This document shows, one piece after another, positions 1 through 6,767 of a DNA stretch of 15,921 nucleotides (positions are counted from its first letter, which is position 1; each line of letters starts with the position of its first letter). The stretch covers positions 1 to 15,921 of the forward strand of contig JAATGD010000354.1 of the NCBI GenBank assembly GCA_015654965.1, read 5' to 3'. The notes below the pieces were generated by a model. It worked only from the letters and a program-made list of their open reading frames with translations. It made no database searches and had not been told where the DNA came from. Both the position numbers and the translations under genes were made by a program. This stretch comes from Hyphomicrobiales bacterium (GTDB taxonomy: Bacteria; Pseudomonadota; Alphaproteobacteria; Rhizobiales; Rhizobiaceae).

Positions 1-450
1 CAGGAACACGATCAGCGCCGTGCCTATGCCTGAAAGAACCGCGGCCAGCGCCGTCTCGAACGGACCGGCATTGAACAGGATGATCTGGACGATGGCGCCG
101 GTCGCAGCGCCCGTCGTAAAGCCGATAATATCGGGCGATCCGAGCGCGTTGCGCGATATGGACTGGAAGATCGCCCCCGCCATCCCGAGCGATGCCCCGA
201 CGAAAAGGGCCGTGACCAGACGCGGAAGCCGCACGCGCAGGATGATCCGTTCCGCCGTCGGATTTGCCCCTTCGCACATCAGGCTTTTGAGGATTTCACC
301 GGGCGTGAACGACATCGTGCCGGTGCCGATATGCATGATGCCAAGGGTTAGCGCTGCCAGCAGCAACAGGCCACAGATGACAAGGACCCGCATCCGCCAC
401 TGAATGGAGAAGCCGCCAAGACGCAAAACGGATTTATGCGCGACATTCAT
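1..450 (-). CDS. FecCD/FepG-like iron-chelate ABC transporter permease (partial)
   Basis: This is the N-terminal 150 residues of an inner-membrane permease; the gene continues past the left edge. Translating the minus strand from the ATG at 450 gives a cytoplasmic N-terminus, a first hydrophobic segment (about residues 22-42), then the family-typical stretch RVRLPRLVTALFVGASLG followed by GAIFQSISRNALGSPDIIGF, which is the conserved FecCD region around TM2-TM3. The SPDIIGF wording is closest to the FepG type. The ATG overlaps the stop of the upstream permease gene by 4 bp (ATGA), so translation is probably coupled. It should form a heterodimeric channel with that permease and pass a ferric chelate from the periplasm to the cytoplasm, driven by the ATPase encoded at 2626-3429. 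The chelate cannot be read from the sequence. Confidence 0.9.
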   Translation of the reverse strand, partial: MNVAHKSVLRLGGFSIQWRMRVLVICGLLLLAALTLGIMHIGTGTMSFTPGEILKSLMCEGANPTAERIILRVRLPRLVTALFVGASLGMAGAIFQSISRNALGSPDIIGFTTGAATGAIVQIILFNAGPFETALAAVLSGIGTALIVFL

Positions 451-1499
451 AATCTGGACAACCGGAACCTGCGGACGATGAAGATGAAGAACGGCCCGCC
501 GATGAGCATGGAGACGATACCGGCGGCCACTTCCGATGGGGCTGCGATGACACGGCCGATAATGTCGGCTCCAAGCAGCAGGATGGCGGCAAAAAGCGCG
601 GAATAGGGCAGGATCCAGCGATAATCCGGCCCGACGATTGCCCGTGCAAGATGTGGCGCGACAAGGCCGACAAAACCGATCGGCCCTGCGCCAGCGGTTG
701 CAGATCCGGCCAGCAGCATCACCGCCAGACAGGAAAGCAGCCATGTCGCATGGACATCGACGCCCAGTGCGGCCCCGAGTTCCTTGCCCAGAGCGATTGT
801 GTTGAGCCTGCCGGATATGGAAAACGCGGCAGCCAGTCCCAAAGCCACGCCTGACGCCAGAACAATGATGACGTCATAGCCGCGCCCTTCGACCGAACCG
901 GCGGACCAATGGCGGAACTGATCGAAAACCGCCGTTGGCGCATTGATGATGATGATCCCGGTGATGGATGCGAGCACCACCGACAGGCCGGCGCCTGCCA
1001 GAACCAGCCGCACCGGATTGGTCCCGGACCCATGGGCCTGTCCAAGCAGAAAGACCGCCACGCCTGCAAGTCCTGCGCCTAGAAATGCAAACCATACATA
1101 TTGCGCCATTGTCGTGAGATCGAAGGCGACGATGCCCAGAATAACGGCGACCGCCGCACCGGCATTGATGCCGAGCAGGCCCGGCTCCGCCAGGGGGTTA
1201 CGGGTCACAGCCTGCATGACAGCGCCTGCAACGCCCAGGCCAAGGCCCGCCAGTATCGCAACAAGGGTGCGGGGAATGCGCAATTTGCGAACAATCAGAT
1301 GCTGATCGTTTTGCCAGTCGGGCGCCCACAGCGCCTGCAATGTATCGCTGACCGGGATAGGCCGGGAGCCGAGCGCCAGACTGGCGAGGACGGCAATGAT
1401 CAGCACGCTCAGGCCCAGTCCAAGCCCCCATATCCGGCGCTTGCGCAAGCAAGCGGGCGCGTGCACGCTATCGGAAAGGGATGTCGGTTCAGCCGTCAT
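447..1499 (-). CDS. FecCD/FepD-like iron-chelate ABC transporter permease
   Basis: A complete 350-residue permease, a normal length for the FecCD family. The protein is strongly hydrophobic, with a first membrane segment at about residues 24-44. It has the hallmark RKLRIPRTLVAILAGLGLG and AVMQAVTRNPLAEPGLLGIN stretches at about residues 71-112. Near the C-terminus a GFVGLVAPHLAR segment corresponds to the cytoplasmic loop that docks on the ATPase in BtuC/FepD-type permeases. Both ends overlap neighbours by 4 bp (ATGA): its start with the binding-protein stop and its stop with the next permease start. This makes a tight three-gene operon of binding protein, permease and permease. No good Shine-Dalgarno is seen before the ATG at 1499, which fits translational coupling. 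Family assignment is firm; the substrate (a ferric siderophore or other iron chelate) is inferred from the family and neighbours. Confidence 0.93.
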   Translation of the reverse strand: MTAEPTSLSDSVHAPACLRKRRIWGLGLGLSVLIIAVLASLALGSRPIPVSDTLQALWAPDWQNDQHLIVRKLRIPRTLVAILAGLGLGVAGAVMQAVTRNPLAEPGLLGINAGAAVAVILGIVAFDLTTMAQYVWFAFLGAGLAGVAVFLLGQAHGSGTNPVRLVLAGAGLSVVLASITGIIIINAPTAVFDQFRHWSAGSVEGRGYDVIIVLASGVALGLAAAFSISGRLNTIALGKELGAALGVDVHATWLLSCLAVMLLAGSATAGAGPIGFVGLVAPHLARAIVGPDYRWILPYSALFAAILLLGADIIGRVIAAPSEVAAGIVSMLIGGPFFIFIVRRFRLSRL

Positions 1500-2458
1500 T
1501 TAGGGAAATGCGCGGCGACGATATCGATGAGTTGCAGTCCTGAATAATAGTCGATCCGAAAGGAGGTCGCGCCCAGCGAATAGACCTGTTTTTGTTTGAC
1601 AGCGGGAATATTGGCCAGCACCGGATCGTTCAGAAAAGCGCTCACATCGCTGTCCAGTCCGCGCAGCAGAAAGACGCTTTTGCCGGTAATGGCGGTGGAA
1701 AGGTTTTCGTGCGAGATAAAATCGAAATCCGAACTGCGCGTGACCTGAGCGGAAAGCGCATCCGGCAATCCGGCGACCGTAAAACCAAGCGCTTCGAGCA
1801 ACTGCCCCTGTGCGCTAGTCGCCTTGCCGATCGAATAGCTGTTGCCGATATTGTAGCCGACAATGCTGACCGGATCGCCGGGCGGGGTGATGCCGGCCGC
1901 AGCCTTGGCCGCATAGGCATCAAAACGCGCAACCGTCGTCACGACCTCGTCTTCCAGCCCCGTGGCATGGCCAAATGCGGCTGCCATATCCTGCCAGCTC
2001 TGATTGGAATAATTGACGACCATGGTTGGAATGCCCTGCGCTTCAAGTTCCGCATAATGCGCAAGAACGCTGTCGGCGCCCGTCGCAGACGCAATCACGA
2101 GATCGGGTTCCAGCGCAATGATCGCCTCGATATCGAAGTCGAGATTGGAATAAAGAACCGCAACTCCGCGTTCGTCTGCGACCTTCGCCCATTGCGAGAA
2201 AAACCCCTTGTCATCCGTCAAAATGCCTGGCGTCGTTGCGGTACTTGCAATAACAGGGGCATCGATGGCCAGAAGAATACCTGTCAGGCTGGGTGCGGTT
2301 GAAACAATCCGCATAGGCTTTGACTTTAATGTCAGCTCACCCGAATAATGCTTGATGTTGCGCGGCCACGCATGATCCTGCGCCAGCGCAGTATTGGCAG
2401 ACAGAGCAAAGCTGGCCAGCATGGTTAGGAGTGTCACGATGATTTTCAAGGATTTCAC
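1496..2458 (-). CDS. FepB-like periplasmic iron-chelate-binding protein
   Basis: The periplasmic receptor of the ABC importer, about 320 residues. It has a clear Sec signal peptide: a short basic N-terminus, a hydrophobic core (IIVTLLTMLASFAL) and a likely cleavage after ALA at about residue 26. The mature protein shows class III binding-protein (Peripla_BP_2) features: PMRIVSTAPSLTGILLAID near the start of the first lobe and FDIEAIIALEPDLVIAS in the 'based on where you look' helix-strand region typical of FepB/FhuD-like proteins. There is no lipobox cysteine, so it should be soluble. Two in-frame GTG codons compete for the start, at 2464 and 2458. The AAGGGG Shine-Dalgarno runs into the first but lies about 5 nt before the second, so I prefer 2458. 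Its stop overlaps the permease start by 4 bp. The gene is divergent from the ATPase gene. Confidence 0.9.
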   Translation of the reverse strand: MKSLKIIVTLLTMLASFALSANTALAQDHAWPRNIKHYSGELTLKSKPMRIVSTAPSLTGILLAIDAPVIASTATTPGILTDDKGFFSQWAKVADERGVAVLYSNLDFDIEAIIALEPDLVIASATGADSVLAHYAELEAQGIPTMVVNYSNQSWQDMAAAFGHATGLEDEVVTTVARFDAYAAKAAAGITPPGDPVSIVGYNIGNSYSIGKATSAQGQLLEALGFTVAGLPDALSAQVTRSSDFDFISHENLSTAITGKSVFLLRGLDSDVSAFLNDPVLANIPAVKQKQVYSLGATSFRIDYYSGLQLIDIVAAHFPK

Positions 2459-2534
2459 AGCCACCCCTTGCCCGAGAGCGTCATTATGTGGTTCTACATG
2501 AGCGATTTGCTAAAACATGATTGTTCTACTCCAT

Positions 2535-2556
2535 ATTGCAGAACGCATTCTGCAAT
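2535..2556. promoter_or_regulatory. Inverted repeat, candidate operator
   Basis: Perfect 9-bp arms ATTGCAGAA (2535-2543) and TTCTGCAAT (2548-2556) flank a 4-bp spacer. The symmetry, AT-rich ends and position about 70-77 bp from both divergent start codons fit a site for a dimeric regulator controlling both directions. The IclR-family protein at 3417-4370 is the nearest candidate, because a partly similar site lies in its own divergent promoter (4477-4501). That pairing is inference. A role as an RNA hairpin is less likely this far from both starts. Confidence 0.5.
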
Positions 2557-2584
2557 GCAATACGGGCTGCAATGCAATACGGGC
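2550..2584. repeat. 17-bp tandem duplication in the promoter region
   Basis: The 17-mer TGCAATGCAATACGGGC occurs twice head to tail at 2551-2567 and 2568-2584 with no mismatch, and the preceding C is also shared. The first copy starts within the right arm of the inverted repeat at 2535-2556, so the duplication repeats half of that candidate operator (TGCAAT). It lies 42 bp upstream of the ATPase start codon. It may be a recent slippage duplication or repeated half-sites for a regulator. Confidence 0.75.
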
Positions 2585-2625
2585 CTGTGTTGACCCGCTA
2601 CTGATTTGCCACTGGAACCAAAACA

Positions 2626-3429
2626 ATGACGCACCGCCTTCGCGCCGACGCCGTGACGCTGAAATATGATGAACGGACGGTCGCGACAGACCTTTCCGTG
2701 GCGATCCCGGATGCATCCTTCACGGTGATTGTCGGGCCGAATGCCTGCGGAAAATCGACGCTTCTGCGCGCGTTGGCGCGTCTTTTGAAGCCCGCGACCG
2801 GCAAGGTCATTCTGGATGGCGGCGACATTGCCAGCCTGCCTGCAAAAGAGACGGCGCGTCGTCTGGGGCTTTTGCCGCAAAGTTCGATTGCGCCGGAAGG
2901 CATCACCGCCGCCGATCTGGTCGCGCGCGGCCGTTATCCGCACCAGTCGTTTTTGCGGCAATGGTCGCTGGCCGATGAAGCGGCTGTGGCGCAGGCGATG
3001 GACGCAACCGGGATTACCGAACTTGCAACCCGCGCGGTGGATGAACTTTCAGGCGGTCAGCGCCAGCGTGTCTGGATCGCTCTGGTTCTGGCGCAGGATA
3101 CGCCGATCCTGCTGCTCGATGAGCCGACGACCTATCTCGATATCGCGCATCAGATCGAGTTGCTCGACCTTCTGGCCCGGCTCAACAGAGAGGGGCGGAC
3201 AGTCGTTGCGGTCCTGCATGAACTCAATCATGCCTGCCGCTATGCTTCGCACCTGATCGCCGTGCGCGAAGGCGCGGTGATTGCGCAGGGCAAGCCGGGA
3301 GATATCGTGACGGAAAAGCTGGTTGAAGATGTGTTCGGCCTTGCCTCGCTCATCATTGCCGATCCGGTTTCCGGCACACCGCTGATCGTTCCGAAAAGCG
3401 GTGCAGTGCGTGCCGGTCAGCCCGGATAA
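2626..3429 (+). CDS. FepC-like iron-chelate ABC transporter ATP-binding protein
   Basis: A complete 267-residue ATPase that powers the importer encoded divergently. All nucleotide-binding elements are visible: Walker A GPNACGKST (37-45), Q-loop glutamine in LLPQSS (about 85), ABC signature LSGGQRQR (141-148), Walker B ILLLDEPTTYLD (161-172, catalytic Glu 166) and the switch histidine in VLHELNH (about 198). The ARGRYPHQ and TTYLDIAHQ wording is typical of FepC/FhuC/BtuD-type iron and cobalamin importers. The ATG at 2626 lacks a strong Shine-Dalgarno. In many relatives the ATPase is the last gene of the same operon; here it is split off and divergent, so its dose depends on a second promoter. 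Its last 13 bp overlap the 3' end of the convergent IclR gene, leaving no room for a terminator between them. Confidence 0.93.
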   Translation: MTHRLRADAVTLKYDERTVATDLSVAIPDASFTVIVGPNACGKSTLLRALARLLKPATGKVILDGGDIASLPAKETARRLGLLPQSSIAPEGITAADLVARGRYPHQSFLRQWSLADEAAVAQAMDATGITELATRAVDELSGGQRQRVWIALVLAQDTPILLLDEPTTYLDIAHQIELLDLLARLNREGRTVVAVLHELNHACRYASHLIAVREGAVIAQGKPGDIVTEKLVEDVFGLASLIIADPVSGTPLIVPKSGAVRAGQPG

Positions 3430-4370
3430 ATGGATTGGCCTTCCGGCATTTCCAGCTTTGTGTCGACGATCAGGCCGCCGGTCGATTGATTGACGATGCA
3501 GGCTTCGCGAAACAAGGCCCGGCGTTCTTCGTCGGTGCGCAACTGGCCCAGATCGGCAACCGTCGTCATGACGCAGACGATTTCTCCCTGCGCATCCAGT
3601 ACGGGCGATGCCTGACCCGTGACATTGGACAGGAGATGGCTGGTCATTTCTGACCAGCGATCGGCGCGCACCTTGTCCAGAACCGCTTTGGAGGGCGGGG
3701 TGCCGCGAAAATTTGCGGGCTGGACTTTTCTGACCGCATCGATGCTGCTTTTGGGCAGGAAAGACTGAAAGACCCATCCGCAGGCGGTGTTGTCGACCGG
3801 CAATGTGTCGCCAAGCGCCAGCGGATTGACGGAAAAATACGCGCTGCGATACCAGCGCACCAGCGTCGGGCCCCGATCCGTCCAGATCGCGACGCCGCCG
3901 CTCATGGCATGACGCTGCGACAGGGCCTTCATATGCTGCGCCGCGATTTCCACCGCATCGACACGCTTGAGCGCCCCTATGCCGATGCTCAGGGCTGTCG
4001 GTCCGAGGTCGTAAAAACCGCTGACCGGATCCTGCTTGGCCAGCCCTTCCTTGACGAGACTTTGCATATAGCGATGCGCCGTCGATCCGCCCGTGCCCGC
4101 TCGCTTCGCGACTTCGCCCAAGGCAAGTTCGTTCTCGGCATTGGCAAGAATTTTCAAAAACCGCGCTGCAATCGATACCGACTGGATTGTGCCGGAGCGT
4201 TTGTCTCCCGCAGTTTCTGTCTCATCCACTGGCAATCCATTCTGCTCTTTCAACTGCTTCGCCTCCCACCAGAGCGCTTCCCGATCATTGGAAGCATTCG
4301 GTCGTTTCTTCCGTCTTAAGCGATGTTTAGCGGCAAGATCAAACAAAGTCATGCCCGATACGCGATCCAT
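3417..4370 (-). CDS. IclR-family transcriptional regulator
   Basis: A DNA-binding regulator of up to 317 residues. The winged helix-turn-helix lies at about residues 60-120 (TIQSVSIAARFLKILANAEN, then LALGEVAKRAGTGGSTAHRY, where STAHRY is the recognition helix typical of IclR proteins). The GAF-like effector-binding domain follows (about 130-310). The family is usually about 250-280 residues; this one has an extra N-terminal part of about 58 residues with a basic stretch (RLRRKKR). The start is uncertain: neither the ATG at 4370 nor the one at 4352 has a clear Shine-Dalgarno, and a start further in is possible. It sits between the importer ATPase (convergent, 13-bp overlap) and the TonB receptor (divergent), so it probably controls chelate uptake and the monooxygenase in response to the ligand or a breakdown product. 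IclR proteins more often regulate carbon catabolism than iron, which is notable here. Confidence 0.9.
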   Translation of the reverse strand: MDRVSGMTLFDLAAKHRLRRKKRPNASNDREALWWEAKQLKEQNGLPVDETETAGDKRSGTIQSVSIAARFLKILANAENELALGEVAKRAGTGGSTAHRYMQSLVKEGLAKQDPVSGFYDLGPTALSIGIGALKRVDAVEIAAQHMKALSQRHAMSGGVAIWTDRGPTLVRWYRSAYFSVNPLALGDTLPVDNTACGWVFQSFLPKSSIDAVRKVQPANFRGTPPSKAVLDKVRADRWSEMTSHLLSNVTGQASPVLDAQGEIVCVMTTVADLGQLRTDEERRALFREACIVNQSTGGLIVDTKLEMPEGQSIYPG

Positions 4371-4476
4371 TGCGAAGACCGGACGTCAAAACCCTGTGCT
4401 TGACTGCCGCCGACAGGTCAATGCGTTGCCAATGTGCAACACCATGGATCAGCTTGCGTTCATACTGTATCGCGGT

Positions 4477-4501
4477 ATGCATTCCTTATTGCGGAATACA
4501 T
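4477..4501. promoter_or_regulatory. Inverted repeat, candidate IclR-type operator
   Basis: Arms ATGCATTCC (4477-4485) and GGAATACAT (4493-4501) pair with one mismatch around a 7-bp spacer. The core ATTCC-N7-GGAAT resembles the TTCC/GGAA inverted repeats bound by several IclR-family regulators (E. coli IclR sites contain GGAAAT/ATTTCC). It lies next to an IclR-family gene and about 52 bp upstream of the receptor start, which suits autoregulation plus control of the receptor. The right part, TATTGCGGAATACATT (4487-4502), matches 13 of 16 bases at 2534-2549 in the importer promoter. Confidence 0.5.
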
Positions 4502-4517
4502 TTGATGGGCATATCAG

Positions 4518-4540
4518 AACATGATGTATACACTCATGTT
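4518..4540. promoter_or_regulatory. Inverted repeat over a possible -10 element of the receptor promoter
   Basis: Perfect 7-bp arms AACATGA (4518-4524) and TCATGTT (4534-4540) flank a 9-bp spacer containing GTATAC. TATACA (4527-4532) inside the spacer could serve as a -10 box, so a protein bound here would block transcription of the receptor gene. AACATGAT and the ACTC six bases later also occur at 2514-2531 in the importer promoter, without the full palindrome there. The regulator is unknown; it could be the IclR protein or an iron regulator. Confidence 0.4.
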
Positions 4541-4552
4541 TTGGGGCAGCCT

Positions 4553-6688
4553 ATGAATATCCGTTCTAACCGTGGCTTTGTCTATAGTGCCAGCGCTTTG
4601 ACGCTGGTCGCACTTGCCGGGGCGCCCGCGCTTGCGCAAGACCCGCAGCCAGCGAACGCATCCAACGGATTGGTTCTCGATACGGTGGTGATTACCGGCG
4701 AAAAAATCGCGCGTGACATGAAGAACACAGCTTCCTCCGTCACCGTGATCACCGCAAAGGAAATCGACAGGGAAAAGACAGGTGATTCTTCGGTGTCCGA
4801 GGTCGTTCGGGGCACACCCAATGTCGTTTACACGGACACGGTCGGCGCCCCGGTCATTCGCGGACAGGACACGCAAGGACCGAACAATGGAGCCACGGCT
4901 TTCTTTTCCGGCACCGTGCCGCGCGCGACCATCAATATCGATGGCCATTATCTCAACTATAATGAATTCGTCTTCGGCTCTGCCCCGATATGGGATGTCG
5001 ACAGTATCGAAGTGTTTCGTGGTCCCCAGACCACCTCGCAGGGTGCCAATGCAATTGCCGGTGCCATCATCGTCAATACCAAAGACCCGGTATTCGAGCA
5101 GGAAGGCGCATATCAGGTCGAGATCGGCAGCTACAAGTCGAAACGCACCTCGATCATGCTCAACAGCCCGCTCTATAAGGATGAACTCGCCGGGCGTCTG
5201 GCCATCGATTATTCAGGCCGCGATAGTTTCATCGACTATAGCCATCCCGGTTTCTACGCGTCCGGCACCGATCAGGATTTCCAGTCGCTGAACATCCGTT
5301 CAAAACTTCTCTGGCAGCCATCGGAAATTCCGGGCCTTGAAGCCAAGGTGACCTACTCTTTCAACAAGAGCAACCGCCCGACCTATGAGGCCGCCACACC
5401 TGATTATGAAGATCTCGAATATAACGGGCAGACCCTTCCGTCATGGGAGCAGCGCACCAATACCGGCATTCTGGACGTCAGCTATGATTTCGACAATGGC
5501 TTCAAGCTCTTCAATCAGACCCAGTTTTCCGACTCCAGCGTTGAACGTTCGACCGGTGTGGAAAACAGTGGCGATGCCAATATCGACCAGACCAATGTTT
5601 CCAACGAAACCCGCGTAACCTATGGCGATCAGGAAGACGTCATCAGCGGCGTGGCCGGCATTTATTACGCCTATACCAAAACGGATGAAGAGCTGTTTCT
5701 GCTCAATGCAAGCAATAAAACAGCCAACAACTATCTTTCGACGTTTGATGACAGGAAAACAAATCTTGGCCTGTTCGGCGAGCTGAGCTGGCGCATGAAC
5801 GATCGGTGGACCCTTACGGGCGGATTGCGTTACCAGCACGATGATATCCAGCGTGATGGCTTGTCGGTTTACTCCTATGAAGCGGTCAATTTCGATGAGA
5901 GCTTCTCTGCATTCCTGCCCAAAATCTCGCTGGCCTATGCCGTTACGCCCGATTTCACAGTCGGCGGCCTTGTCAGTCGTGGTTACAATCCCGGCGGTGT
6001 CTCGCTTTATATGAACACAACCAATCCTTCATCGAGCAAATGGAATGCATTCGACGAAGAAACCATGTGGAACTACGAGCTGTTCACGCGTGCTGAAGTG
6101 CTGGACAATCGGCTCATCGTAAACGCCAATGTGTTCTATATGGACTTCAAGAACGCGCAGTATAATATTCCGGTTATTCTGGCCAATAACATCGTTCAAT
6201 CCTACACCATCAATGCTGAAAAGGCACATGCCTATGGTCTTGAAATCGGGGCGGATTATCGCATTCTCGATAATCTGACGCTCAAATCCAGCGCCGGTAT
6301 CCTGCGTACGAAGATCGACGAGATTTCAAGCAATGCTTCTTATGAGGACAATGAATTCGCAAAGTCTCCGGGCTATATGCTGAATTTTGGTGCGAGCTGG
6401 GATGTAACCGAAAAATTCAATGTCTCGGGCAATGTACGCCATACGGATGGTTATTATTCCGATGTTGGCAACACCAAGGCTTACTGGGTCGGTGCCTATA
6501 CGATTGCGGATGCCCGCATGAGCTATGATTTCACCGAAAAATTCCAGCTCTATGGCTTTGTGAAGAACATCTTCAACGAACGTGCGCCAACGTCGCTGCA
6601 AGCCACTCGCGGCATCAGCGGGGCAACGACACAGGCCAGCATGACCATGCCACGCACTTTTGGCATCGGCATCAAGGGCAGCTTCTGA
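4553..6688 (+). CDS. TonB-dependent outer-membrane receptor (ferric siderophore type)
   Basis: A 711-residue outer-membrane receptor, normal length for siderophore receptors. The ATG at 4553 is chosen because it is followed at once by a signal peptide (basic N-terminus, hydrophobic FVYSASALTLVALAGAPALA, cleavage near residue 28). The open frame extends back to 4370, but that part has no signal-like character and overlaps the promoter. A likely TonB box, LDTVVITGEK, lies at about residue 42. The plug domain follows (SVSEVVRGTPNV, PVIRGQDTQG, DSIEVFRGPQTTSQGANAIAGAI), then a 22-strand-type beta barrel rich in alternating aromatics, ending in the terminal phenylalanine (GIGIKGSF) expected for outer-membrane assembly. 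It imports a ligand using TonB-ExbBD energy encoded elsewhere. The neighbours make a ferric chelate the likely ligand, but cobalamin or another ligand cannot be excluded from sequence alone. It is probably co-transcribed with the monooxygenase 79 bp downstream. Confidence 0.92.
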   Translation: MNIRSNRGFVYSASALTLVALAGAPALAQDPQPANASNGLVLDTVVITGEKIARDMKNTASSVTVITAKEIDREKTGDSSVSEVVRGTPNVVYTDTVGAPVIRGQDTQGPNNGATAFFSGTVPRATINIDGHYLNYNEFVFGSAPIWDVDSIEVFRGPQTTSQGANAIAGAIIVNTKDPVFEQEGAYQVEIGSYKSKRTSIMLNSPLYKDELAGRLAIDYSGRDSFIDYSHPGFYASGTDQDFQSLNIRSKLLWQPSEIPGLEAKVTYSFNKSNRPTYEAATPDYEDLEYNGQTLPSWEQRTNTGILDVSYDFDNGFKLFNQTQFSDSSVERSTGVENSGDANIDQTNVSNETRVTYGDQEDVISGVAGIYYAYTKTDEELFLLNASNKTANNYLSTFDDRKTNLGLFGELSWRMNDRWTLTGGLRYQHDDIQRDGLSVYSYEAVNFDESFSAFLPKISLAYAVTPDFTVGGLVSRGYNPGGVSLYMNTTNPSSSKWNAFDEETMWNYELFTRAEVLDNRLIVNANVFYMDFKNAQYNIPVILANNIVQSYTINAEKAHAYGLEIGADYRILDNLTLKSSAGILRTKIDEISSNASYEDNEFAKSPGYMLNFGASWDVTEKFNVSGNVRHTDGYYSDVGNTKAYWVGAYTIADARMSYDFTEKFQLYGFVKNIFNERAPTSLQATRGISGATTQASMTMPRTFGIGIKGSF

Positions 6689-6712
6689 TCCTTGGCCACA
6701 ATCGACCAATCG

Positions 6713-6736
6713 ACCGCGGGCTTTTCAGTCCGCGGT
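6713..6736. terminator. GC-rich hairpin between receptor and monooxygenase genes
   Basis: Perfect 7-bp arms ACCGCGG (6713-6719) and CCGCGGT (6730-6736) enclose a 10-nt loop in the 79-bp gap. The stem is very GC-rich and is followed by only TTCTT, so it is a weak intrinsic terminator at best. It may attenuate read-through or stabilise the 3' end of the receptor mRNA, lowering monooxygenase expression relative to the receptor. The stem is certain in the DNA; its function is inference. Confidence 0.4.
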
Positions 6737-6767
6737 TCTTGGCTTGAAATCTGAACCGGAACTCATC

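Larger units (their letters stand above)
2459..2625. promoter_or_regulatory. Divergent promoter region between binding-protein and ATPase genes
   Basis: A 167-bp region that must hold the promoters for the minus-strand importer operon and the plus-strand ATPase gene. It contains a 9-bp inverted repeat (2535-2556), a 17-bp tandem duplication (2550-2584), and GTTCTAC twice (2491-2497 and 2523-2529). Two short motifs are shared with the promoter region of the TonB receptor at 4371-4552: TATTGC(A/G)GAA followed by a CATT box (2534-2549), and AACATGAT with ACTC six bases later (2514-2531). I found no convincing sigma-70 -35/-10 pair and no clean Irr or RirA box by eye. An iron-responsive site is expected for such genes but is not shown here. 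Confidence 0.6.
4371..4552. promoter_or_regulatory. Divergent promoter region between IclR regulator and TonB receptor
   Basis: A 182-bp region between the regulator start (if at 4370) and the receptor start at 4553. It becomes AT-rich toward the receptor and carries two inverted repeats (4477-4501 and 4518-4540) described separately. A TATACA hexamer at 4527-4532 could be a -10 element for the receptor, but no matching -35 was found at normal spacing. GGGGC at 4543-4547 is a modest Shine-Dalgarno before the ATG at 4553. Motifs shared with the region 2459-2625 lie at 4487-4502 and 4518-4535. Confidence 0.6.

Noticed and set aside
1592..2302. A 236-codon plus-strand frame opposite the periplasmic binding protein gene.
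   Set aside because: The minus-strand frame has a signal peptide and binding-protein motifs and is locked into the operon by 4-bp overlaps; the plus-strand product has no recognisable feature.
2459..2625. An Irr, RirA or Fur box expected upstream of iron-uptake genes.
   Set aside because: GTTCTAC and related pieces only loosely resemble half of such boxes; no full site could be matched by eye.
3049..3777. A 242-codon minus-strand frame spanning the ATPase and IclR 3' ends.
   Set aside because: It overlaps two genes with clear conserved motifs in other frames and shows no domain of its own.
4370..4552. A 61-residue N-terminal extension of the TonB receptor from an ATG at 4370.
   Set aside because: It is cysteine-rich and unlike a signal peptide, it would cover the divergent promoter and operators, and a proper signal peptide starts at the ATG at 4553.
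6660..6767. A 36-residue N-terminal extension of the monooxygenase from 6660.
   Set aside because: It overlaps the receptor gene and the hairpin region; the family fold begins right after the ATG at 6768.
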